Shown: in pieces, positions 16,368 through 26,700 of the stretch
Position numbering within the stretch: the stretch's first letter is position 1
How the letters are laid out: every line of letters starts with the position of its first letter
Assembly (NCBI GenBank): GCA_001931535.1
Contig: CP016211.1
Coordinates: 11,826,377 to 11,890,376 of the forward strand
Direction: 5' to 3'
Length of the DNA: 64,000 bases
Origin: Minicystis rosea
GTDB taxonomy: Bacteria > Myxococcota_A > Polyangia > Polyangiales > Polyangiaceae
The notes under the pieces: generated by a model
Databases searched by the model: none
Told to the model about the DNA's origin: nothing
Seen by the model: only the letters and a program-made list of their open reading frames with translations
Program-made: the position numbers and the translations under genes

Positions 16368-19300
16368 ATGGTCGAGCGGCGGCGGGAGGGTGGTAGTTCG
16401 CGCGGGTCGGTGGAGCAGCTCGGTCCTTATCGGATCACGGGCGAGATCGATCGCGGCGGCATGGGTGTCGTCTATCGCGGCGAGCACGTCGACACGGGCG
16501 ACGTCGTGGCCATCAAGACGGTGCACGAGCTTGCGAGTGACAAGCTCGCGGCCCTCCGTCACGAGATCGCGGCGCTCCGCCGGGTGCGCCATCCGGGGAT
16601 CGTTCCCGTCATCGCCGAGGGCACCACGGAGGGCGTGCCTTGGATGGCCATGCCGCTCCTCGAGGGGCGGACGCTGCGTCATCACCTCGACGATCTCTGG
16701 CAGCCGTCGCGCTTCTCGGACGTGTCGTTCGCCGAGACCCATCGCGTCACCGAGCCGCTCGCCACCTTCGGACAAGCCTTCCTCGCGCCGCGAACGGGCA
16801 CCCATCCGGTCCCGCTGAAGCCCATTCTCACGCTCGTCGCCCGCTTGTGCGCGCCCATTGCGTTCCTCCACGGCGAGGGCTTGGTTCATCGCGATCTCAA
16901 GCCCGAGAACGTCTTCCTCCTGGAGGACGATCGGCCCGTGCTCGTCGACCTCGGCATCGCCGCGCATTTCGCCGGCGCCGGCCGCGAGGAGCTCGGCCTC
17001 GACGACCCCGCGGGGACGTTGCACTACATCGCGCCGGAGCAGAGCCGCCGCGAGCTCATCGATGGACGCGCGGACCTCTATGCCCTCGGTTGCATCCTTT
17101 ACGAATGCATCACCGGACGTCCGCCGTTCCTCGGTGAGACGAGCGAGGCGGTGATTCAGCAGCACCAATACGTGCCTCCCATTCCCCCTTCGCGGCTCGT
17201 CCCGGGCATTTCCGAGGCGCTCGAGCGGCTCGTGCTCATTCTCTTGGAGAAGCGCCCCCGCGATCGCATGGGATATGCGGCCGACGTCGCCGCCGCGCTC
17301 GTCGTCCTCGGCGCGGAGCCTGGGCCTGATTCCGGTCCTCCGCCGCGCACGCACCTCTATCGCCCGGACATGACGGGGCGCGCCGAGGTCGTCGCTGCAG
17401 TGATGAGAGCCGCTCAGCGCGTGTCGTCCGAGCGGCGCGGTGGTCTCGTTTTGATTCGCGGAGAGAGTGGTGTCGGCAAGACCCGTTTGGCCAACGAGGT
17501 CGCGCAGCGCGCTGCGGGAGACAAGCTCAGGGTGGTCACGGGCACGTGCGTGGCGGCCGGTGCTGGAGAGGCAGGTGCGACCGCCGCGGTGGCGGGGCCT
17601 CTGGTGCCGCTCCGTCCTCTCCTGCTCGCCGCCGCCGATCTCGCGCGCACCTCGCCCGCCGATGCGGCGCGGCTCTTCGGCCCTCGCGCCCGAATCCTCG
17701 CTCCTTACGAGCCTTCGTTGCTCGATTTGCCGGGCCAGGCCGACGATCCGTTGCCGCCGCTCTCGCCCGAGCTCTCGAGGGAGCGGGTGATTACCTCGCT
17801 CCGCGAGATCGCTTGGAGCCTCTCCGACACGACACCGCTCCTCGTCTTGATTGACGATCTGCAGTGGGCCGACGATCTCACCTTGAGCGTGCTCGACGCC
17901 GTCGCGAGGGGTGGTGTCGAGAACCATCCCGTCCTCTTCGTGGTCACGTACCGCAGCGAAGAGTCCCGACCGGAGATTGCCTCTCTGGAAGGCGCCGCCG
18001 CGGCCACCTCGATCTCGCTCACGCGCCTCGACAGCCCCAGCATCGCGGCCATGGTGGCAGGCATGTTGGCGGGGAGCCCGCCGCCGCGGGCCGTGGTCGA
18101 CGTGCTCCTCCGGCACTCGAACGGCAATCCATTCTTCGTCGCGGCCTATCTGCGCGCGGCCATCGACGAAGGCATCCTTCGTCGTGACGAGCGCGGGAGC
18201 TTCTGCTTCCAAGCCCGCACCGGCGCGGCGCTCTCCGAGCTGCCGCTCCCGCATACCCTCACGGAGCTGATCGAGCGGCGCCTCGGGCGCCTCGGCGCGG
18301 ACGAGCTCGCCCTCGTGGAGTGGGCCGCGGTCCTCGGGCAGGAGATCGACGACGCGCTGCTCTGCGAGGGGCCCGCCCCCGAGGGCCCTTCGGTGGTGCG
18401 CGCGCTCGATGAGCTCCGGGCGCGACAAATCCTGGAGTCGGCGAGCGAGGGCGCGTCACGCTTCGTGCACGACAAGATTCGCGAGATTGCCTATCTCCGG
18501 ATCCCCGCGCTCCAAAGGGCCGAGCTCCACCGGCTGGCCGGCGAAGCGCTGGAGTCTCGAAACCCCGGAGCCGTGAGCATGGCACCTTCCCTCGGGCACC
18601 ATTTCGCGCGGGCCGGGCTTCACCAACGAGCGGGGAATTACTTCGTGATGGCGGCAGAGCATGCGCGGGAGGTCTATGCCAACGGCGACGCCATTCGCTT
18701 CTTCCACAACGCCATCGTCTCTCTGCGGCACGCCGGCGCCGGGCACGGCGACATCGCCTCTCTCTACGAGCGCATCGGTGACGTCCTCTCGCTCGTCGGC
18801 GTGCAGGATGAGGCCCGCGCCGCCTACGAATCCGCGCTCGCCGAAGGTGCCCGTACGCCCGGCGTCACGACCTCGCGTCTCCTCCGCAAGGCCGGCAAGA
18901 CCCGCGAGATGCATCATCAGCACGACGAGGCGCTCGAGCTCTATGCACGCGCCGAAGCCGCGCTCGTCGAGGTGCCCACGGTGCTGCGCGACGAGGCCTG
19001 GTCGCACGAATGGCTCCAGATTCAGCACGACCGGATCTCGGTTTTCTATTGGATCGCCGACATCGATCGTCTCCGCGCGCACCTCGACGCCATCGGACCG
19101 GTGGTGGAGGCGCGTGGGACGGCGCTGGATCGGGGCCGCTATCTCCATGCCGCGAGTCAGCTCCGCCTCCAGTCCGAACGCTTTTGGGCTTCGGCGGAGA
19201 CGGTCGCCTGCGCCCGCGCCTGCGCGGCGGCCTTCGCGGCCGCCGGCGAGCCGGAGGACGGCCATTTTCGGCTCGTGGGCCGCTCCAGCCTGGCCATCAT

Positions 19301-19865
19301 CCTCCTGCTCCACGGCGCCTTCGACGAGGCCGAAGGAGAGCTCTTCGAAGCGCTCCACGCCGCCCGGCGGACAGGCGATCTCGAGGCCCAGATACGGTGT
19401 CTGACCTATCTCACCGTCCTCCACCGCCGTCAGCGTCGCGTCCGGGCCGCGGCCGACATGGCAGAGCGGAGCTTGTCTTTGGCGCGGGAGAAAGAGGTCC
19501 TCGAATACGTCGGCGCGGCCCACGGAAACCTGGCTTGGGTCGCGCTCGAAGAGGGGGATATCACCGAGGCCGAGACCGCGGGGAGCGAAGCCATCCATTG
19601 TTGGGAGGCCCAACCGGGGCACGCGTATCCCTTTCATTGGCTGGCGCGCCTGCCTCTCCTCGCGGCGGCGCTCGCGCAGGATCGGATTCATTACGCCGTC
19701 GCGCAGGCGCGCGCGCTGATCCATCCGCGCCAAGCGCGCTTGCCCGAGCGGCTCTCCCGCGCGCTCGGCACCGCGGTGGAGGCCTGCGCGGCGGGGCAGC
19801 GGGAGCGTACGCAAAGGGCGCTCTCGATCGCGGTCCGCGCCGCCCGCCGCGGCGGATTCCTCTGA
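16368..19865 (+). CDS. Ser/Thr protein kinase with STAND/AAA-type ATPase and TPR region
   Basis: An 1165-residue signalling protein. Residues about 20-310: Hanks kinase (RGGMGVVYRG loop, VAIKTV lysine, HRDLKPENVFLL near 174, DLGIAAHF in place of DFG, YIAPEQ). Near 365 a second P-loop begins (GESGVGKTRLANEV) with Walker B LLVLIDDLQWADD, the PknK/MalT-like ATPase module. The C-terminal 450 residues are helical TPR-like repeats (HHQHDEALELYARAEAAL). Such kinase-ATPase-TPR fusions are typical of myxobacteria. Start at 16368: the 46 upstream residues from ATG 16230 use codons (CTA, CGA, GTA) unlike the gene and lack similarity. Probably driven by the sigma-54-like promoter upstream, and a candidate input for the FHA activator. 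Confidence 0.92.
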   Translation: MVERRREGGSSRGSVEQLGPYRITGEIDRGGMGVVYRGEHVDTGDVVAIKTVHELASDKLAALRHEIAALRRVRHPGIVPVIAEGTTEGVPWMAMPLLEGRTLRHHLDDLWQPSRFSDVSFAETHRVTEPLATFGQAFLAPRTGTHPVPLKPILTLVARLCAPIAFLHGEGLVHRDLKPENVFLLEDDRPVLVDLGIAAHFAGAGREELGLDDPAGTLHYIAPEQSRRELIDGRADLYALGCILYECITGRPPFLGETSEAVIQQHQYVPPIPPSRLVPGISEALERLVLILLEKRPRDRMGYAADVAAALVVLGAEPGPDSGPPPRTHLYRPDMTGRAEVVAAVMRAAQRVSSERRGGLVLIRGESGVGKTRLANEVAQRAAGDKLRVVTGTCVAAGAGEAGATAAVAGPLVPLRPLLLAAADLARTSPADAARLFGPRARILAPYEPSLLDLPGQADDPLPPLSPELSRERVITSLREIAWSLSDTTPLLVLIDDLQWADDLTLSVLDAVARGGVENHPVLFVVTYRSEESRPEIASLEGAAAATSISLTRLDSPSIAAMVAGMLAGSPPPRAVVDVLLRHSNGNPFFVAAYLRAAIDEGILRRDERGSFCFQARTGAALSELPLPHTLTELIERRLGRLGADELALVEWAAVLGQEIDDALLCEGPAPEGPSVVRALDELRARQILESASEGASRFVHDKIREIAYLRIPALQRAELHRLAGEALESRNPGAVSMAPSLGHHFARAGLHQRAGNYFVMAAEHAREVYANGDAIRFFHNAIVSLRHAGAGHGDIASLYERIGDVLSLVGVQDEARAAYESALAEGARTPGVTTSRLLRKAGKTREMHHQHDEALELYARAEAALVEVPTVLRDEAWSHEWLQIQHDRISVFYWIADIDRLRAHLDAIGPVVEARGTALDRGRYLHAASQLRLQSERFWASAETVACARACAAAFAAAGEPEDGHFRLVGRSSLAIILLLHGAFDEAEGELFEALHAARRTGDLEAQIRCLTYLTVLHRRQRRVRAAADMAERSLSLAREKEVLEYVGAAHGNLAWVALEEGDITEAETAGSEAIHCWEAQPGHAYPFHWLARLPLLAAALAQDRIHYAVAQARALIHPRQARLPERLSRALGTAVEACAAGQRERTQRALSIAVRAARRGGFL

Positions 19866-20008
19866 CGGTCTGACCGACCACAACCAATGTCCCTTGCGGC
19901 GCGCTCCGGCGCGACCGCGAGGCCCGCGCGCGCCCGCTCACGCCCACTCGGCAACGGGACGCCGCGAATCACCACGATCCGAACCGTTCGTAACCAAGGA
20001 GCACAGCC

Positions 20009-20641
20009 ATGACCATTCCGTGGGTCAACGACCAAAGGGGCCTGATTTTCACCATCAACGGTGACACGAACACGGTTTACCAAGTCAAATCGGGCGAATG
20101 GGCCAAAGCGGCCAATCGTTGGAGCAGCACCGACATCCCCTCCGACATCCGGAGCAAGGTCGAAGAGCTGATGGCATCGGGCGCGCCCGGCGCGTTCGTC
20201 CGTTTCCTCGAGGGAGAAGACGGTGTTTACGTGATCTGCGAGAAGAACATCAAGACCGTCCCCCAGCTCGCCGGGACCGATCTCAGCTTCGTGCCGCCGT
20301 CGGGGTCGGGGCCGAGCCTCTCGACGTACGATATCGTCATCTACGCCAAGGGCGGCCCCGTCCGCACCGACACCGGCGCGAGCGTCTCCACCACCGAAGG
20401 TGACTACTACGTCGTCAGTGTCGGCGACTGGGTCCAGGTCGTGCTGGAGGAAGCCGATCAGCCGAGGTTCGTGAACACGACGAAGGAGATGCTCCATCTC
20501 CTCGACGCCCTCAACAAGAAGCATTTTCTCTCGATGAAGCCGGATCCGGACGAGCTTCGGCCCAGCGATTACGCGGCTCCGCGCGCGGCCACCGAAGGCA
20601 TCAATTGTTACGTGCTCAACCTCGCTCGCTTCATGCGCTGA
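20009..20641 (+). CDS. Hypothetical 210-residue protein next to ycaO-tfuA
   Basis: A 210-residue soluble protein I do not recognise. No signal peptide or membrane segment. It has a beta-rich first half (GLIFTINGDTNTVYQVKSGE, GVYVICEKN) that is partly echoed in the second (YYVVSVGDWVQVVLEE), so it may be two similar small domains. The end is INCYVLNLARFMR. A good AAGGAG site precedes the ATG, and ycaO follows after 22 bp, so they should be co-transcribed. It could be the protein modified by YcaO-TfuA or a partner that delivers the substrate; no other precursor-sized ORF is nearby. Confidence 0.8.
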   Translation: MTIPWVNDQRGLIFTINGDTNTVYQVKSGEWAKAANRWSSTDIPSDIRSKVEELMASGAPGAFVRFLEGEDGVYVICEKNIKTVPQLAGTDLSFVPPSGSGPSLSTYDIVIYAKGGPVRTDTGASVSTTEGDYYVVSVGDWVQVVLEEADQPRFVNTTKEMLHLLDALNKKHFLSMKPDPDELRPSDYAAPRAATEGINCYVLNLARFMR

Positions 20642-20663
20642 ACACCCACCCGTCCGAGGCCCC

Positions 20664-21938
20664 ATGGAACCCTCCCCCAATCCTCCCGGCACGGCTCCGC
20701 GTCCGAGCCCCCCGCCGCCGGCCTGCAAACGGTTCTTCGCCGGTACCCATCGTCTCGTCTCTCCCGACGAGACGGTGGGCCGGTTGACTCCCATCCTGCC
20801 CGCTCTGGGCATCACGCGCGTCGCCGATGTCACGGGCCTCGACACGCTCGGTGTGCCGGTGATGATGGTCGTGCGTCCCAACGCCCGATCGATCTCGGTC
20901 TCTCAAGGCAAAGGCCTCACGCCGAGCGCGGCGCGCGCCTCCGGCCTCATGGAGGCCATCGAGCACTGGCACGCCGAGCACATTCAACTCCCCCTCAAGC
21001 TCGGGAGCGTGGCCGAGCTGCGCCATCGCCACCGCCTCGCCGACGTGGTGAGTTTGCCGCGCCTGCGCATCCGGACGTTTCACGATCATCTCCGCTTCTT
21101 CTGGGTCGCGGGCATGGACCTCGTCGCGGGCGCGCCCACGTGGGTCCCCTTCGAGGTGGTGCACACCGATTACACCGTTCCACTCCTCTCGGCCACGGGC
21201 GCCTTCGTCATGAGCTCGAACGGCCTCGCCTCCGGCAATCACCCGCTCGAAGCCGTGTCGCATGGGCTCTGCGAGCTCGTCGAGCGTGACGCCGCCACGC
21301 TCTTTCATCTGTCGGACGCCGGGCGCCAAAAGCGTGCGCAAATCGACCCTTCCACCATCGACGACGCCGAGTGTCGTGTGCTCCTCGATCGCGTGGAGGA
21401 GGCCGGTGTCCGCGTGCTCGTCTGGGACATCACCTCCGACATCGGTGTTCCGACGTTCTCGTGCTCCTTCGTGGATCGGGCGCCGAACCCGCAAAGGCCT
21501 CTCGCGCCGATGGATGGTTTCGGCTGCCATCCCTCCCGCGCCGTGGCGCTCTCCCGCGCGCTCACCGAAGCTGCGCAGAGCCGGCTCACGGTGATCACCG
21601 GCGCCCGCGACGACGTTCGCTCCCGCGGCAATGGGCCCGAAGCGGATCTCGACATGGCCCGTCGCTTCCTCGCCGAGCACGACGGCGACGTCCCCGAGCA
21701 CGACTACCACGACGTCCCCGATCACCGCGGAGAGACGATCGACGACGACGTCGCTTGGCTCATCGACCGCCTGCGCGCGGTGGATCTCCATCAAGTCGTC
21801 GCCGTCGATCTCACGAGGCCGGAGCTCGGGATCTCCGTGGCGCGCGTGGTCGTGCCCGGCCTCGAGCCCCTTTACGACATCCCCGGCTACATCCCCGGCA
21901 AGCGCGCCCAAAGGCGCATCGCGGAGCGCACGTCATGA
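20664..21938 (+). CDS. YcaO-domain ATP-dependent backbone-modifying enzyme
   Basis: A 424-residue YcaO protein. Visible family features: SQGKGLTPSAARASGLMEA leading into AIEHWHAE (ATP/Mg-binding helix), GLASGNHPLEAVSHGLCELV followed by ERDAATLFHL, and the conserved C-terminal PGYIPGKRAQRR. YcaO enzymes use ATP to activate a peptide amide; paired with TfuA they install thioamides (known for methanogen McrA and for thioamitide peptides). It lacks the E1-like partner domain of azoline cyclodehydratases, consistent with the TfuA type. GAGG lies five bases before the ATG. It overlaps tfuA by four bases (ATGA). Confidence 0.92.
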   Translation: MEPSPNPPGTAPRPSPPPPACKRFFAGTHRLVSPDETVGRLTPILPALGITRVADVTGLDTLGVPVMMVVRPNARSISVSQGKGLTPSAARASGLMEAIEHWHAEHIQLPLKLGSVAELRHRHRLADVVSLPRLRIRTFHDHLRFFWVAGMDLVAGAPTWVPFEVVHTDYTVPLLSATGAFVMSSNGLASGNHPLEAVSHGLCELVERDAATLFHLSDAGRQKRAQIDPSTIDDAECRVLLDRVEEAGVRVLVWDITSDIGVPTFSCSFVDRAPNPQRPLAPMDGFGCHPSRAVALSRALTEAAQSRLTVITGARDDVRSRGNGPEADLDMARRFLAEHDGDVPEHDYHDVPDHRGETIDDDVAWLIDRLRAVDLHQVVAVDLTRPELGISVARVVVPGLEPLYDIPGYIPGKRAQRRIAERTS

Positions 21939-22690
21939 CCCTTTGCATCTTCACCGGACCGACGTTGTCGGTGGCGGGGGCGCGGCAGCTCATCGACGCC
22001 CGCATCCTCCCTCCCGCCGCGCAGGGTGACATCTACCTCGCGGCCCAACACAAGCCCACCGCGATTGGCATCATCGACGGTTACTTCGAGCGTGTCCCCG
22101 CGGTCTCTCACAAGGAGATCCTCTGGGCCATGTCCCAAGGCATTCACGTCCTCGGCGCGGCCAGCATGGGCGCTCTGCGCGCCGCCGAGCTGTCGCTCTT
22201 CGGCATGGAGGGGGTCGGCGCCGTCTACGAGGCTTACCAGAGCGGCGCGATCGATGCAGACGACGAAGTCGCCGTGGCCCACGCCACCGCCGCCGACGGC
22301 TATCGATGCCTGAGCGACGCGCTCGTGAACATTCGCGCCACCCTACGCGCCGCCGAAGAGGCCGGCGCGGTCTCCGCGGCCACGCGCGAGCGCTTGGAAG
22401 GGATCGCCAAAGGCCTCTTCTACCCCGATCGCTGCTATCCCATCCTGCTCCGGCACGCCGCCGGCGCAGGCGTATCACCGGTCGAGCTCGAACGCCTGAA
22501 AGCGTTCCTGCCCGAAGGTCGGATCGACCAGAAACGCCGCGACGCGCTTCATCTCTTGCGCGTCATGCAACAACGATTCGGCAGCGGCGCCGATCCCAAG
22601 CAGGTGCGTTTTCACTTCGAGCCCACCGACGCCTGGGAAGTCATTCGAGAGCGCGCCCACGCGCGCGCCCATGAGGAGGTCGTGCGATGA
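21935..22690 (+). CDS. tfuA: TfuA-like protein (thioamidation partner of YcaO)
   Basis: A 251-residue protein with the TfuA pattern: IFTGPTLSVAGARQLIDARI at the N-terminus and VSHKEILWAMSQGIHVLGAA running into ASMGALRAAELSLFG. TfuA proteins are thought to bring sulphide to YcaO, by a route still debated. The start overlaps ycaO's stop (ATGA at 21935-21938) and its own stop overlaps the next gene (ATGA at 22687-22690), so three proteins are translationally coupled. The C-terminal third (LPEGRIDQKRRDALHLLRVM) is charged and helical. Confidence 0.92.
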   Translation: MTLCIFTGPTLSVAGARQLIDARILPPAAQGDIYLAAQHKPTAIGIIDGYFERVPAVSHKEILWAMSQGIHVLGAASMGALRAAELSLFGMEGVGAVYEAYQSGAIDADDEVAVAHATAADGYRCLSDALVNIRATLRAAEEAGAVSAATRERLEGIAKGLFYPDRCYPILLRHAAGAGVSPVELERLKAFLPEGRIDQKRRDALHLLRVMQQRFGSGADPKQVRFHFEPTDAWEVIRERAHARAHEEVVR

Positions 22691-23733
22691 GCGCTGTGAC
22701 GAAGAATGGGGCTTCCCCCCTCGAGATCATGATCCTGGCCAGGCTTCTGGTGAAGGGCGACGGCGAGACGCCGACGGAGATCGGCAAGGCCCTGAAGACC
22801 ATCCTCCAGAATCGATGGACGGACGCTGAGCGCACGCGCGCCATCGATGAGCAGATCGAAGCGTTCTCGCAGGCACGCTACATCGAGCCGTGCAAGCGCA
22901 AGTCATACAAGCTCACGGATGGTGGGCGCAAGGCAGCCTTGAAGGCGCTGAAGGTGCCATCGTTTGAGGAAGGAACCAGGTGGGATGACGTCAAAAGGCA
23001 TCATCTCTTCTGCCGTGCGCTGGATCTGGAGGCGTCCGACGAAGTGCTGGGCGCGGACGTGCGCCGTACCGAGGTTTTGGCGCGGCATTACGGCATCACC
23101 CGCAAGAACGTGACGCTCAACGACATCAAGCACGCGGTAGCCTGGCGATTGCTCGGATTTGAAACGGATCTGCCCCTTGGGGTAGAGGCCATCATGGCGG
23201 CCGTTTTCAATCGAGCGCTGGGCCACGACTGGTTCAAAGCGAAGGCAAAGGATCGTCTCGACTCGAAGAGAGCCTTCGCCCAACTCGCGACCAAGGCCAT
23301 GAGCGCGCGTCGAGGGATGGGGGCGATCGACAACGCCATTCTGGGCCGCTGGGTTCAGGGGGTGGACGTCGTGCCCACTGTGACGCACGAGAAGGCAAGC
23401 GTTCCCTCGACACCGGACCGAGTCACGCCAGTGGTGGAGCTGCCGGTGGATGATGATGTCTTCGCAATGCGCGTGCTCGACGCAGCCCGGACATCGGAGA
23501 CTGGGCGGTTCGGCGCAGACAAGGTGTTCATCTCCCATGTCGTCAAGCAGCTCACGAAACAGGGCGTCTCGGTGGGGGACATCAAATCGTTCAAGGACCG
23601 CCTCGTCTCCGTGCATCGCAAGCAACTCCTGTCACTTACCCGAGCCGACCTCGTCGAGGCGATGGATCCGAGGGATGTTGACGCCTCGGAGGCGCCCTAC
23701 CTCAACGCGACATTTCATTTCGTGCGCATCTGA
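22687..23733 (+). CDS. Winged-helix-like hypothetical protein at the start of the conflict island
   Basis: A 348-residue soluble protein. The first about 90 residues resemble a winged helix (SPLEIMILARLLVKGDGETP, TEIGKALKTILQNRWTD, then KSYKLTDGGRKAALKAL), and residues 100-215 may hold a second helical DNA-binding-like fold (TEVLARHYGITRKNVTLNDI). No catalytic motif is evident. A strong GAGGAGG precedes its ATG, which overlaps the tfuA stop. The next gene, a double ATPase, starts 33 bp later. Codon use is less GC-biased than in the genes before it, suggesting that transferred DNA begins here. It could be the regulator or a DNA-recognition subunit (resemblance to DpdG of 7-deazaguanine systems is a guess to test). 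Confidence 0.8.
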   Translation: MSAVTKNGASPLEIMILARLLVKGDGETPTEIGKALKTILQNRWTDAERTRAIDEQIEAFSQARYIEPCKRKSYKLTDGGRKAALKALKVPSFEEGTRWDDVKRHHLFCRALDLEASDEVLGADVRRTEVLARHYGITRKNVTLNDIKHAVAWRLLGFETDLPLGVEAIMAAVFNRALGHDWFKAKAKDRLDSKRAFAQLATKAMSARRGMGAIDNAILGRWVQGVDVVPTVTHEKASVPSTPDRVTPVVELPVDDDVFAMRVLDAARTSETGRFGADKVFISHVVKQLTKQGVSVGDIKSFKDRLVSVHRKQLLSLTRADLVEAMDPRDVDASEAPYLNATFHFVRI

Positions 23734-23766
23734 GGAGCCGAAGCTGCGGAAGAGGATGGGTGCCAC

Positions 23767-26700
23767 ATGAAAAAGCCGAATCCCCTGCTCGACGTGTTTC
23801 TCTCGGGCGCCAAGATGGAGGTGTTCCATTCGGTGGAGCATCGGCAGCAGATCTGGCGAGAAAATCCCTTCGACGTCGAATCGGTGCATGCCAATGCCCG
23901 GGCTCAGTTTCAGCGTGTGCTCGCTCAGGCGACGACCCCACCCGGGCTCGAGTCGGGAAGGATTCTTCTGCTGCTCGGAGAATCGGGGAGTGGCAAGACT
24001 CACCTGGTCCGATCGTTCCGCAATCATGTGCACGTGAACGGGCTCGGCTTCGTCGGGTACATGCAGATGACGACTGGGACGACAAGCTACAGTCGATACC
24101 TGATGAGCAATCTGATCGATTCCCTGGATCAGCCCTATTATGAGTCGCTGGGCACCGGTTCGGGGCTCCTTCGCCTCTCCACTGCCGTTGCCTCTCGGTG
24201 CGGCGACGCTGCTGCGATCGAGGCGCTGACCGAGAAAGAGCATCTCGAGCCGGACACCATCGTCGATCTCGTAGAGCGCGCGGCCAACCGGCTCATCGCT
24301 CAACCGCGCTTCGCTGAGCTCGATATCGACCTCGTACAGGCGCTCCTCTTCCTGCAGAGACAAGACGCCGCCCTGAAACAGAGGGTTGTGAAGTACCTGC
24401 GCGGCGATGACCTGAGCGAGCGTGATGCCAGATATCTCGGCGGAATGAAGCCGAAACGCAGCGATGACGACGCGCAGAGAGTAGTGGAGCAGCTTGGAAG
24501 AATGATGTGGTCATTCGGCTCGCGATCGCTGGTTCTCTGTGTTGACCAGTTTGAAAATGCAAACTGGGAAGAGGGGGATGATACGTCGTTCCGCAAGGTG
24601 ATGACGTCCATCTGCGCCATTGCAGATCAAGTTCCATCGTCCATCGTCGTGATCGCATGCCTCAAAGACTACTATAACAATTTCAAGAATCGATTGACGC
24701 GCTCGACGATTGATCGCCTCGAGAACGATCCGCGTTACGTTGAGCTCGTCGGCGAGCGAACTGTCGTTGAGGTGGAGGAGGTCGTAAAGCAACGGCTTCG
24801 TCATCTCTATGAGACCTCTAGCCTGAGGGTAGAAGACTACGGGGTAGACCCCCTGTATCCATTCTCACGCGACTGGGTGCATGAGATGGCTGGTATGCGT
24901 GTTCGAGACATTCTTGATCGGTGCCGTGAGCATCGAGAGGCATGTGTTGCGGCAGGCAAACTCATCGATGACGCTTCTCCCGGCCGCCTGGTGACGGAGC
25001 GACCACCGGTTTCCGAGGACAGGGTTGCTCTGGCAGCAAAGGAGAAGATCGAACGGGAGTGGAACGACTATCTGTCGCAGTATGATGTCGCCCTTCCCGA
25101 GACGGACTCTGAGGTGGCAGAGCTTTTTGGCTGGGCCCTTCATGCCTGTGCTGAGGAGCTGGAGAGCGGGCACAGGTTTGACGTTCATGTGAAGGGTGAG
25201 CAGATCGAGATTCGCGTCCAGATTCCAACTGGTGCAGGGGCGTATCAGCTTGGTGAGGAGATCCTGTTCGCACTTTGCAATCGAGCGCCACAAGGCAACG
25301 GGCTGCGGTTGCAGATCGAGGAAGCGGCAAGGTGTGCCGGGAAGCGAAAGCTGGCGATCGGTCGGCGCTTCGAGTTCCCCGACAATCCAAAGACCAGGAT
25401 TCGCCAGGTTATTGATGCCATTGTCAAGAGTGGTGGGCGCAAGGCGGTCATCGAGGAGAGCGATCTGCGCACGATGGTTGCCTTTCGCCGATTTCGTCAC
25501 GAGCAGCAACGTCGTGCTCACTTCAAAAACTGGATCATGGAGGAGAATCACCTCTCGCGTCTTCTCCCGATCATTCACGTCCTCGACCTCGACCGCCTCG
25601 ATCGATTCGAACACACTGTCGAGCCCCACCTGCACGTCCATGTGTCGGTGGCAAACGGTGCCTCCAAGCTCCAGGAGCCCACGACCCCCATCAACAACGG
25701 TGCCTCGACCTCATGGCCCGACAACGAGCTTTCCCGCGCGCCGGACAAGCCATCTCCCGCGCAGGCCGCCGCCATCTCCCTTGGGTCGACGGGGGAGCTC
25801 ATCGCGCAGGAGCTGACCATCGAGCCCGAGGCCTTCACTGCGCATACGGCCTTTCTCGGCAGCACGGGGAGCGGGAAGACCACGCTCGCGTTGAATGTCA
25901 TCGAGCAGCTCGCGCTCCAGGGGGTGCCGGCCATTCTCATCGATCGCAAAGGTGATCTGTGCGCCTATGCGCGGGATGCCGTGTGGACCCAGGCGCAGGC
26001 GGACACTCCGCTCGATGCGCGGCGGCGGGCGCTCGCGGAGCGGCTCGACATCGCCGTGTTCACACCGGGGCACCCGGGAGGACGACAGCTCGGGCTCTCG
26101 CTGCTTCCTCGGGGGCTGTCGAGCCTCAAGGAGTTCGATCGCGATCAGGCCGCAGGGTATGCGGCGCACGCGCTCGGGGACATGCTCGGGTACAAGCACA
26201 CGAAGAAGGACAAGGCGCTTCGGGCCATCCTCGTGCAGGCGTTTCAGCTCTTCGCGGCGCATGGCAACGCGGATGGGCTCGACATCGAGTCTCTGTCGGC
26301 CTTCATTCACGATGAGGATCCGGCGCTGGTCGGCGCGGTGGGCCGGCTCGACACCAAGCTCTTCAGGGACCTCGTACAAGATTTGGAGGTGCTCAAGTTG
26401 AGCTCCTCCGATCTGCTCTCCTCCGGAGGTGAAGAGTTGGATGCCGAGCTGCTCCTCGGTCTCGGCCGCCATGCCCGGCCCGGCCGGACGCGGCTCGGCA
26501 TCGTGAGCACGCGATTTCTCGGGGACAATGCGCGGATTCTCTTCTGGGTCTCGCAGCTCCTCTTGGCGCTCACCCGCTGGGTGACGCGGGCGCCCTCGCC
26601 ACACTTGCAAGCGGTGGTGCTGTTCGACGAAGCGGACGTCTACCTTCCAGCCCAGTCGCAGCCCGCCACCAAAGCACCAATGGAGAACCTCCTCCGGCGC

